33,885 bases of DNA, from positions 1 to 33,885 of the forward strand of contig JAFGGE010000141.1 in assembly GCA_016930745.1 (NCBI GenBank), read 5' to 3'. Shown piece by piece: positions 22,594 to 29,854 of the stretch. The notes beneath the pieces were generated by a model. It did no database searches. It had not been told where the DNA came from and worked only from the letters and a program-made list of their open reading frames with translations. How positions within the stretch are numbered: position 1 is the first letter of the stretch; every line of letters starts with the position of its first letter. A program made the position numbers and the translations under genes. Source of the DNA: Sedimentisphaerales bacterium. GTDB lineage: Bacteria > Planctomycetota > Phycisphaerae > Sedimentisphaerales > Anaerohalosphaeraceae.

Positions 22594-23394
22594 TTACAGG
22601 AATCGAACATACGGGTATGCGCGGATCATATAGTCCAGATCATCCCCGCTGTCGTTTGCGTATAATGCTTTATAAAAAGTCTGATCTTCGGACATATCAA
22701 TGGTGCTTTGGTCTACCCAGTCATGCTTTTCGGCATGTCCATCGCCAAAGCCGAGCGTGCTCCGCTCATTATGCCAGATGGCAAACGGATCGACCCAGCC
22801 GCGGCTTTTCGGATGAATCACCCAGGAACCGGCGTTGTCTCCTCGGCCATCGGCTTCTTCCACAAATACATATTTGCTCCCCGGACTTTTCAAGGTTGCC
22901 ATATTCACATGAGGGATGATTTCCCAATCTCCGCTTTCGGCCACTCCTTTCATGCCCCCGACAATGGAGTAACTTCTGTATCCGCCGATTTCCAGACCAT
23001 ATGCTCCGCTATCTTTGCTCGGGGACAGATATCGTTTGTCTCCGGGACAATGGTAGATTTTGACGGCTTCCGCATAGGGGAAAAGCTTGCCGTCTCTGAT
23101 AGCGCGTTCCTTTTCCTCCTTTTCATCCGAAGCTGTCCCGCTGGCAAATTCCACCCATGAATAATAGGGACTTGCCGTACTTCCTGTTGTCCCGCCGACG
23201 ATACGTCCTTCATTGTCTTCGGCATACAACGTCCATGCTTTGGATAGGCCATTCAAATTCGCCAGGCAAATCGCTCCTGTTGCCTGCTGTTTGGCGATAT
23301 TTAATGCGGGAATCAATATGGCCAGAAGGATTCCGATAATCGCTATAACAACCAGTAACTCGATTAAGGTGAATGCTTCGTTCTTTGTTTCCAT
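22594..23394 (-). CDS. Prepilin-type N-terminal methylation (type II pseudopilin-like) protein
   Basis: A 266-residue protein with the class III signal METKNEA/FTLIELLVVIAIIGILLAILIP (residues 1-27), including Glu at +5, followed by a soluble domain that ends in the FGDGHAEKHDW motif common in DUF1559-like and related prepilin proteins that are amplified in planctomycetes and lentisphaerae. Such proteins are cleaved and methylated by PilD and inserted through type IV pilus or type II secretion machinery; how these amplified copies function is not established. AAAGGAG precedes the ATG. A good promoter with an operator lies 145-207 nt upstream. It is the first gene of the leftward unit that includes the fucosidase, with a 169-nt gap between. 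Confidence 0.9.
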   Translation of the reverse strand: METKNEAFTLIELLVVIAIIGILLAILIPALNIAKQQATGAICLANLNGLSKAWTLYAEDNEGRIVGGTTGSTASPYYSWVEFASGTASDEKEEKERAIRDGKLFPYAEAVKIYHCPGDKRYLSPSKDSGAYGLEIGGYRSYSIVGGMKGVAESGDWEIIPHVNMATLKSPGSKYVFVEEADGRGDNAGSWVIHPKSRGWVDPFAIWHNERSTLGFGDGHAEKHDWVDQSTIDMSEDQTFYKALYANDSGDDLDYMIRAYPYVRFL

Positions 23395-23538
23395 TCCCGT
23401 ATACTCCTTTTATTGTCCGCCACGGAATTTCCGCTAAGGAATCAAACAGCTAGCGATGTGCTTCTCGTCGATTCTTTTATTCTAATCATCCGCTATGATT
23501 GTTTATTAAAGAATCCCCAAGCCGAAACATAGGATGTT

Positions 23539-23567
23539 ATTGTAGGAATGCATGCACGGTATGGCAA
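23539..23567 (-). promoter_or_regulatory. Promoter of the leftward prepilin/fucosidase unit
   Basis: Minus-strand TTGCCA (23567-23562), 17-bp spacer, TACAAT (23544-23539). The -35 forms the end of the direct-repeat operator at 23561-23601, the usual position for a class II AraC-type activator site. Start near 23532. Confidence 0.65.
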
Positions 23568-23601
23568 CGCCAAAATGTGTATTATTATCGCCATATTGTG
23601 C
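23561..23601 (-). promoter_or_regulatory. Direct-repeat operator, copy B (candidate XylR-type site)
   Basis: Read on the minus strand, two 13-bp half-sites, GCACAATATGGCG and ACACATTTTGGCG, start 21 bp apart (two helical turns), just before the -35 of the leftward promoter. A near copy (about 36 of 41 positions identical) sits at 24975-25016 on the plus strand. AraC-family dimers bind direct repeats with this spacing. The regulator gene between the two copies is the obvious ligand. Confidence 0.7.
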
Positions 23602-23610
23602 AGGAACTTC

Positions 23611-23639
23611 TTGCCTTGTCTTTCGGGGTTGATTATAAT
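23611..23639 (+). promoter_or_regulatory. Promoter of the XylR-type regulator gene
   Basis: TTGCCT, 17-bp spacer, perfect TATAAT (23634-23639). The start near 23646 precedes both candidate ATGs. Its -35 lies only 10 bp from operator copy B, so regulator binding could affect its own transcription. Confidence 0.65.
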
Positions 23640-23710
23640 GAAATGGCCTGGATTGGCGACAAACAGGTGTTGGATCAGGAAAACACATGTCTTTGGGCCA
23701 GGATAGACGC

Positions 23711-24913
23711 ATGGAGAGGATTCCAAGAATCATTTTACTGATTGATTCGGGAAGGGCGGCCGGCAGAACTCTCATTCGGGGGATAACCAAATATGTGCAC
23801 CTGCACGGTCCATGGTTTTTTTTTCGTGAATTGTCTTACTACCAGATGATCCATTCCAGACCCGGGACCAATATCTACAATGCACTGGGGAGGGCTGTAT
23901 TGCGGAAGATTCTGCAGTCCGGCGATGTGGATGGTATATTGGCGGATATGCCGGATACGGAAACGGCCCGACAGATCCTGCCCTGTGGATTCCCCGCTGT
24001 TTTGGTTCCCGGACGCGAACGAATTGAAGGTTTTATCAACGTGGATTGTTCCAGGGAAAATGCAGGCAGAATGGCGGCGGAATACTATCTGGATTTGGGT
24101 TTCCAGCATTTCGCCGCCTGTGGTTATGCCCGAAGTTACTGGTCCAGAGTGCGTCTGGAATCTTTTCGTAAATGTTTGCAGGAAGCCGGACATAACGCCT
24201 ACACGCATAACCAGACACAGAAAAGCGGAAAGATGTTCTGGGAAGAGGAATTCAATGCGATTGGTTCATGGTTAAAGCAGCTTCCCAAGCCTTTGGCGGT
24301 TTGGGCGTATAACGATGATTTCGCAGCCGTTGTGGTCGAGGCCGCTCGCTCCCTGGATCTGATCGTACCGGATGAAGTGGCCGTTCTCGGTGTTGACAAC
24401 GATATCCTCTTTTGCGAACTTTGTAATCCCCCCCTTTCCAGTATTGCTTTGAATCATGAAAAAGTAGGATATGAGATGGCCGAGCGACTGGCTCAATTAC
24501 TAAAAGGCAGGAAACCAGTGAAAACGGCGGTGCATCTCCAGGCTACACAAGTAGTGGGCAGACAGTCCACCAGCGTCCAGGCGGTGCAGGATCCGGAAGT
24601 GGCCCGAGCGATACGTTTCATCCGAGAAAATGCGTTTCGGCCGATTCAGGTGGAAGATGTGCTGCGCCAGGTTACGATATCGAGAAGAGCTCTGTACGAC
24701 CGTTTTACCCGTGTCCTGGGCCGTTCGATCAGTTCTGAAATCAAGAAACAGCGTGTTGATATTATTTCCAAATCCCTTCTGACGACACATGATACCATTG
24801 CGCAGATTGCATACAAGTACGGATTTCCCGGCCCGGACCATGTTTCTCGTTATTTTTCCAGTGTCAAGGGGATAACACCACAGCAATATAGAAAGGAATT
24901 CAGTTTGAGGTGA
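23711..24913 (+). CDS. XylR-type transcriptional regulator (LacI-like sensor + AraC HTH)
   Basis: A 400-residue regulator. Residues 1-275 form a periplasmic-binding-like sugar sensor (start RIILLIDSGRAAGR, as in E. coli XylR; later GFINVDCSRENAGRMAAEYYLDLG, AVWAYNDDFAAVVVEA, VAVLGVDNDILFCE). Residues about 290-395 hold two AraC helix-turn-helix motifs (VEDVLRQVTISRRALYDRF and IAQIAYKYGFPGPDHVSRYF). This is the XylR layout, in which sugar binding switches DNA binding to direct repeats and activates transcription. ATG 23687 (AGGA at good spacing) is an alternative; 23711 reproduces the XylR N-terminus and also has AGGA. It sits between the leftward fucosidase unit and rightward lectin unit, each with a matching operator. 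Inducer is likely a 6-deoxysugar, by context only. Confidence 0.93.
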   Translation: MERIPRIILLIDSGRAAGRTLIRGITKYVHLHGPWFFFRELSYYQMIHSRPGTNIYNALGRAVLRKILQSGDVDGILADMPDTETARQILPCGFPAVLVPGRERIEGFINVDCSRENAGRMAAEYYLDLGFQHFAACGYARSYWSRVRLESFRKCLQEAGHNAYTHNQTQKSGKMFWEEEFNAIGSWLKQLPKPLAVWAYNDDFAAVVVEAARSLDLIVPDEVAVLGVDNDILFCELCNPPLSSIALNHEKVGYEMAERLAQLLKGRKPVKTAVHLQATQVVGRQSTSVQAVQDPEVARAIRFIRENAFRPIQVEDVLRQVTISRRALYDRFTRVLGRSISSEIKKQRVDIISKSLLTTHDTIAQIAYKYGFPGPDHVSRYFSSVKGITPQQYRKEFSLR

Positions 24914-24974
24914 TGCAATTATATGCCCCTGAAGCAACAAGTCCTTGATCGTCCGGATTAGAAAATAGAGATAT

Positions 24975-25016
24975 GCACAATATGGCGATCATTTTGCACA
25001 TATTGGCGTTGACCAT
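24975..25016 (+). promoter_or_regulatory. Direct-repeat operator, copy A (candidate XylR-type site)
   Basis: Half-sites GCACAATATGGCG (24975-24987) and GCACATATTGGCG (24996-25008) start 21 bp apart and run into a TTGACC -35 box. It is the inverted near copy of 23561-23601 and faces the lectin genes, so in both places the site points at the genes it would activate. Confidence 0.7.
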
Positions 25017-25036
25017 TTCTCCTGTTACGGTATGTT
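25009..25036 (+). promoter_or_regulatory. Promoter of the rightward lectin-protein unit
   Basis: TTGACC (25009-25014) abuts the second operator half-site, followed by a 16-bp spacer and TATGTT (4 of 6). The weak -10 suits an activator-dependent promoter. Confidence 0.45.
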
Positions 25037-25043
25037 GTATATG

Positions 25044-25411
25044 GTGTGTGCGAGGTAAATTCTCCCGCTTTCGTGCGCAGGAGATGCCGTTCCGAGGAAG
25101 GCAGGGAGGATTGTTGCGCAAGAGGCGAACAAAGGCGGGTCGATGTCAAGCGATAGAATTTGGTTGGCGGAGGCGATCATTCGATTCATAAATGCAATTC
25201 ATAAGCAGGCAGCGCAGGGTATACAATCGGATTGGCCCATCGGTCTTTGTGACATTTTTCATACAGGCTTGAGTGGATTTCGCGTGACGGCGGGATTGCT
25301 ACCGCCAAATTCTTTCATCAGGTCAATGAAAGGGGAAGAAATTTCGTTGAAGAAACAGGGCTCATGAACCAACTACCGTTTATTTGCAGATTTATTGGAA
25401 AGGACAGGACG
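25044..25411 (+). other. Long untranslated leader before the first lectin gene
   Basis: About 370 nt lie between the predicted start and ATG 25412. A 74-codon open frame (25143-25367) inside it has no ribosome-binding site and no recognisable similarity, so I do not call it a gene. No riboswitch or clear terminator was recognised. A second promoter nearer the gene is possible. Confidence 0.4.
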
Positions 25412-27337
25412 ATGAAAAAGAAGGCTTCCATTTTATTGATGATATTGTGCATGTCAGGCCTTGTCGCGGCGGAGTTGATCAATGTTTCCGTCGGTAAACA
25501 GGCCACGGCAAGCAGTTTGTGGAGCGGCACCAATGCGAACATGGCCACCGACGGAGCTACTCAAGCAGACTGGCCCAATTATCACTCGGGCGCGGGGGAT
25601 TTCGATCCATGGATTATGATCGATCTGGAACGGGTGGAGTTGGTAAAGGAAATTACGTTCTGGAACCGCACACAATGTTGCCAGGTCAGATTACGGGATC
25701 TGCAGGCCGAGATTCTCGACGAAAATCAACACATCGTGTATATCACCGAAATAATTAATCCGGGCAATATCCTTGGTATTACGGACTACTCAATACCTTC
25801 GATAACATATACGCTGGAAAACTCCGTTCCCGGCCAATATGTCCGTGTTCGTCGTATCCCCTACGAGACAACCGGAGATGCAAACAACCATGACGGATAT
25901 ATTCTCTGTCTTAACGAATTACAGGTCTTTGCCGACGGGGAAGCGGCATCGATCGCGGGCGCTCCTTCGCCGTATTATGGTGAAGCTAATGTACCTCTGG
26001 AGGTGACCTTGTCATGGGATGCAAGTGTACTTGATGATCCTAATGACGAAGATCCGCCTTATCCGAATCCGGATCTGGTACAACATAATCTTTATATGAG
26101 CGGCGGAAAGATGTCTGATCCGAACCTCATTCTGGTTGCAGAGATTCCCGCCGGCGATGCCCGTGTCGGATACGGCCCGATTGCAATTGAGCGTGACGGC
26201 GTATATTACTGGCGTGTGGATGAAGTCGTACCCGATGCCAACGATCCCGGAGAAAACAAGGTTATAACCGGCGGTCTGTGGCAGTTCTATGCCCTTTCGT
26301 CATCGCCGGGTATTGATCCTGCGACACCGGCAGAACAGATCATAGATGATGGTGCCAATGCTGTGTTTACGGTTTCAGCGACGAATCCGTTTACGGGCGA
26401 CAGCACAGGCCTGAGCTATGAATGGTTCAAGGTCGATGCGGCCGGAGATATTCTTGTAGGAGACAATTCAGACACACTAGCGCTAGTAACTCCAACGGCC
26501 GACGACGAAGGGGATTATTATTGTATAGTAACCGTAGTTATAAACGGCAATAAGGCAACGTCGAACAGCGCCAATCTGACGATTAAAAGGTTGATTCATC
26601 ATTGGCCTTTTGAAGGCGACATGGAAGATATCGTCGGCGGCAGAGACGGTGTTGCCGTGGGGGATCCGGATCTTTCGATAGAGGGAATTTCCGGCAACTA
26701 TGCCGTCGACCTTGATGCGAATGATGCCATTCATATCCCCGGCGATCCCTTGGAACTGGACAGTTATTCGATTTCTGTATGGGTAAGCCACCGCGGTCTT
26801 CCCAACGATTTCCATTCGGTCATTCACCAGGATGGTTGGGCCAACTATGGCGCATCCGGCTCGCTCCACTGGCATTTGCGAAGCGACAAATCCTTCAGTT
26901 GGGGCATCAATGGGGCCGGCGGAGACGGACGAACGGCGGCCAATGTGATTCCCCAGGCCGATCGATGGTATCACCTGGTTCTTTCCTACCGGTTTGGCCT
27001 GGCCCGCGCCTATGTAGACGGTCTTCTTGTGGATGAGGTTATGGCCGCCACGCCGATCCGGTCGCGGATGCTGCCGGGCACCTTAGGCGCATGGTTGAAT
27101 GGCGCCTCCAATGAACGTTTCATAAACGGCAGAATCGATGATTTGCGTATTTATAATTATCCTCTTGATGACATCGATATCGCACTGCTTAACTACGAAG
27201 CAACAGGGATTCCCGTCTGTGTGACAAAACCCGAAATGGATCTGAATGGCGATTGCAGAACTACGCTGGAGGATGTTGCGATTCTGGCGGCCAACTGGAT
27301 GGCGTGCAACCGGGTGCCTCTCTCGGCCTGTGATTGA
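25412..27337 (+). CDS. Secreted multidomain protein: F-type-lectin-like, Ig-like, LamG, dockerin-like
   Basis: A 641-residue exported protein. Signal peptide 1-20 (cleavage after VAA). Residues about 22-175 form a galactose-binding-like sandwich with His58, then 27 residues, then NRTQCCQVR (85-93), resembling the F-type (fucolectin) sugar-binding motif with adjacent cysteines. Then a fibronectin-like segment ending in YYWRVDEV, an Ig-like domain (about 310-400; YEWFKVD and DDEGDYYCIV), a LamG/concanavalin-like domain (about 405-590; HHWPFEGDMEDIVGG to GRIDDLRIYN), and a C-terminal dockerin-like motif DLNGDCRTTLEDVAILAANW. AGGACAGGA precedes ATG 25412. No catalytic domain is visible. It probably binds glycans outside the cell, anchored through the dockerin-like tail or another route. 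Confidence 0.88.
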   Translation: MKKKASILLMILCMSGLVAAELINVSVGKQATASSLWSGTNANMATDGATQADWPNYHSGAGDFDPWIMIDLERVELVKEITFWNRTQCCQVRLRDLQAEILDENQHIVYITEIINPGNILGITDYSIPSITYTLENSVPGQYVRVRRIPYETTGDANNHDGYILCLNELQVFADGEAASIAGAPSPYYGEANVPLEVTLSWDASVLDDPNDEDPPYPNPDLVQHNLYMSGGKMSDPNLILVAEIPAGDARVGYGPIAIERDGVYYWRVDEVVPDANDPGENKVITGGLWQFYALSSSPGIDPATPAEQIIDDGANAVFTVSATNPFTGDSTGLSYEWFKVDAAGDILVGDNSDTLALVTPTADDEGDYYCIVTVVINGNKATSNSANLTIKRLIHHWPFEGDMEDIVGGRDGVAVGDPDLSIEGISGNYAVDLDANDAIHIPGDPLELDSYSISVWVSHRGLPNDFHSVIHQDGWANYGASGSLHWHLRSDKSFSWGINGAGGDGRTAANVIPQADRWYHLVLSYRFGLARAYVDGLLVDEVMAATPIRSRMLPGTLGAWLNGASNERFINGRIDDLRIYNYPLDDIDIALLNYEATGIPVCVTKPEMDLNGDCRTTLEDVAILAANWMACNRVPLSACD

Positions 27338-27395
27338 TCCGGCAAACAGCCACTGAAAACCATATACAATACGATAAATTGGGAAGGGTAATACA

Positions 27396-29732
27396 ATGAA
27401 AAAAGTACTGTTCACAACAAGTCTGATCGTATTCTGTTTGCTCGTGGTCGATCAAGCTGTTGCCTACGATCTGATTCTTGAAAACTATGCATTGGGAGCT
27501 TCTGTTACAACCCGCGATGTGGGATTCGGCTGGACTCCCAACAGGCTGGTAGACGGAAATGTAAGTACCGGTTACCATTCAGCTACCAATACCGATACTG
27601 AGAACTGGGCGGAAGTAGATCTGGGCCAGCCCAGGGATTTCGATCGTATCGAAGTTGTTAATCGAACGGATTGTTGCTCTGAAAGGCTTACCGGTGTTGT
27701 GGCTATTGCCATTGATGCCAGTCAAAACATTGTTTTCGTGAGCGACCCGATACAGGATACACCTCCTGGAGGCGTTGTCCTTATCGATAACAATGGAGCC
27801 GGCTTTTCGGGAGTGCAGTACATCCGTCTTGAACAAACGGCAGTCCAGTACTTGCAGGTCATGGAATTGAGGGCTGTGAAATTCAAGGAATTGAAATATA
27901 CCACCCCGGATCAGAATATTATTCCTTTTATCGACGCGGTAGCCATGCAGGATACCAGTCATGCAAGCTATCCCGCTTCCAATGCGATCGACGGAAACTA
28001 CAGTAATTTTACCCATACGGATGAATCGACTCCCAATAACTATTGGCAACTTGACATGGGCGGCACTTACTTCATTGACAAGATCGTCGTTTATAACCGT
28101 ACAAGTTGCTGTGGAGAACGATTGATCAACCAGATCCTGACGGTTATGGACGAAGACGGAAATGTGGTTTATGAGTACCAGATTTCAGAGGCAGATGGAG
28201 TGGTCACCGGTTCAGTGCATACATTCGATCTGCCGGATCCTGCCTATGGACGATTTGTCAAGATCGGTCTGCAAAATGACCAACCTAACGGGCAGGCGGA
28301 TGGCAATAACTTTACTGTCTCGCTGGCGGAAGTAGAGGTTCTCGGCAGCGTATTTCAGGGAGCGTGGGATCCGACGCCGGAAAACGGTGCCGTTGAAGTG
28401 GATGTGGATCAGGACCTGAGCTGGATGCCCGGAGAAGATCCGAATGGTTTGGTAGCCGGTACGACGGGTTATCTGCTGTATTGGGGAACCGATGAAATTG
28501 CGGTTTTGGGTCGCGATGCCAGTGTTCAACAGGGAGGTGTGATTCCAGTTGGCAATGAAACCTTCGATCCTGGTACAATGGATAAGGACACGACATATTA
28601 CTGGGTTGTCGATCAGCGACTCCAGGATGATGCCAATTCGATACCGGGACCTCTCTGGAGCTTTACTACCCCGCTTACTCTGCCGACGATAGATTCTCAA
28701 CCTGTCAATGCATTGACAATTTCCGGCGGTTATGCCAAGTTCACGATTTCGGCCACCGATCCTTTGGGAGAGGGCATTACTTATGCCTGGCACAAGGTCG
28801 GCAGCGGGACGATTCTATCGACATCCGACACGCTGGAACTCATCGATGTAACCGACGGGGATGCAGGGGAATATGTGTGTGAGGTCTCGAATATCAACAC
28901 GATCTCCTCGAACATCGTAGAACTGCGGCTTGCCAGGCCAGTAGTCCGATGGAAGTTTGATGAAGCGTCAGGCAAAGTGGCAACCGACAGTTCGGGTAAT
29001 GAGATCGACGGTACGCTCGGCGATGGATTTACGGATGAGGAATGGATTGTTGACGGCGGAAGAACCGGCCAGGCCGGCGACAACGCCATATCATTCCCCG
29101 GCAATGCCAATACGACTGTTACAGCGCTGGGTGTGGATCTTACGGCAAAACCTGTCAACAACATCTTTCTCGGGTCCTCCTCCTGGACGATTAACCTGTG
29201 GTTGAACATCCCTTCGACTGCCGGCATCAGCATGATCGGCGGTTTCGGCGACAATGTCTTTTCGGAAGGCAGCGGTCTCAATGACAGATACTACAATACC
29301 TGGGATGGGACGATCGAGTTCAACTTCGGCGAAGATGGTTTCTGGGAGACCGCGTTCACGCCGGGGCAGTGGCAAATGTGGACCTTGACGTATGACAGCG
29401 CATCTGACACCCTTACCTACTACCGGGATCGCGTGGTCATAGAGACCAAAACCGCATCCCTGATTGACGTTACCGAGAACGCATTTAAACTGGGTGTCGG
29501 CGATGTGGCGTGGGCGGATACGGAGGTTCCTTTGAAAGCACTAATCGACGACTTCAGCGTCTGGGATGAGGCGCTGGGACCGTTTGAACTGGGAATGCTG
29601 GATAAGGGGTATGGATGCACGCAAGATCTGCCGGGCGATGTCGATGACAACTGCATGATTAACCTTGTCGATCTTGCCGCTCTGGCATCCGGCTGGCTTG
29701 ACTGTGGCCTGGTTCCGGATTGTCTGGAGTAA
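27396..29732 (+). CDS. Secreted protein with two F-type-lectin-like modules, Ig-like, LamG and dockerin-like tail
   Basis: A 778-residue exported protein. Signal peptide 1-23 (cleavage after AVA). Two tandem galactose-binding-like modules follow. The first has His61...NRTDCCSER (89-97), exactly fitting the fucose motif R-x-D-x4-R/K of F-type lectins. The second has His207...NRTSCCGER (234-242), where the Asp is Ser. Next come a fibronectin-like segment (TYYWVVDQRL), an Ig-like domain (about 430-510, GDAGEYVCEV), a LamG-like domain (about 515-740, VRWKFDEASGKVATDSSG) and a dockerin-like tail (GDVDDNCMINLVDLAALASGW). GGAAGGG precedes the ATG. It lies 58 nt after a close architectural paralogue and likely shares its transcript. 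A terminator hairpin follows at 29790. Fucose binding is inferred from the motif. Confidence 0.9.
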   Translation: MKKVLFTTSLIVFCLLVVDQAVAYDLILENYALGASVTTRDVGFGWTPNRLVDGNVSTGYHSATNTDTENWAEVDLGQPRDFDRIEVVNRTDCCSERLTGVVAIAIDASQNIVFVSDPIQDTPPGGVVLIDNNGAGFSGVQYIRLEQTAVQYLQVMELRAVKFKELKYTTPDQNIIPFIDAVAMQDTSHASYPASNAIDGNYSNFTHTDESTPNNYWQLDMGGTYFIDKIVVYNRTSCCGERLINQILTVMDEDGNVVYEYQISEADGVVTGSVHTFDLPDPAYGRFVKIGLQNDQPNGQADGNNFTVSLAEVEVLGSVFQGAWDPTPENGAVEVDVDQDLSWMPGEDPNGLVAGTTGYLLYWGTDEIAVLGRDASVQQGGVIPVGNETFDPGTMDKDTTYYWVVDQRLQDDANSIPGPLWSFTTPLTLPTIDSQPVNALTISGGYAKFTISATDPLGEGITYAWHKVGSGTILSTSDTLELIDVTDGDAGEYVCEVSNINTISSNIVELRLARPVVRWKFDEASGKVATDSSGNEIDGTLGDGFTDEEWIVDGGRTGQAGDNAISFPGNANTTVTALGVDLTAKPVNNIFLGSSSWTINLWLNIPSTAGISMIGGFGDNVFSEGSGLNDRYYNTWDGTIEFNFGEDGFWETAFTPGQWQMWTLTYDSASDTLTYYRDRVVIETKTASLIDVTENAFKLGVGDVAWADTEVPLKALIDDFSVWDEALGPFELGMLDKGYGCTQDLPGDVDDNCMINLVDLAALASGWLDCGLVPDCLE

Positions 29733-29789
29733 CGGGTTTCAAGAGTCGTTGTACATTCTATAAAAACAAGGTTCATTGGCGAGAGGAAT

Positions 29790-29824
29790 GGGGCTTGTGC
29801 TTTGCAGCGCAGGCCCCTTCTTTC
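29790..29824 (+). terminator. Intrinsic terminator after the second lectin gene
   Basis: An 11-bp stem (GGGGCTTGTGC / GCGCAGGCCCC, with two G-U pairs) and 6-nt loop, followed by TTCTTTCC. It lies only 38 nt before the start of the next large gene, so it may end the two-gene transcript or act as an attenuator. Confidence 0.65.
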
Positions 29825-29854
29825 CTGAAGTTGAAGCAGATAGAGTGGGATTCG

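Noticed and set aside
25143..25367. 74-codon open frame in the leader of the first lectin gene
   Set aside because: No ribosome-binding site, no motif, and composition like the surrounding non-coding DNA.
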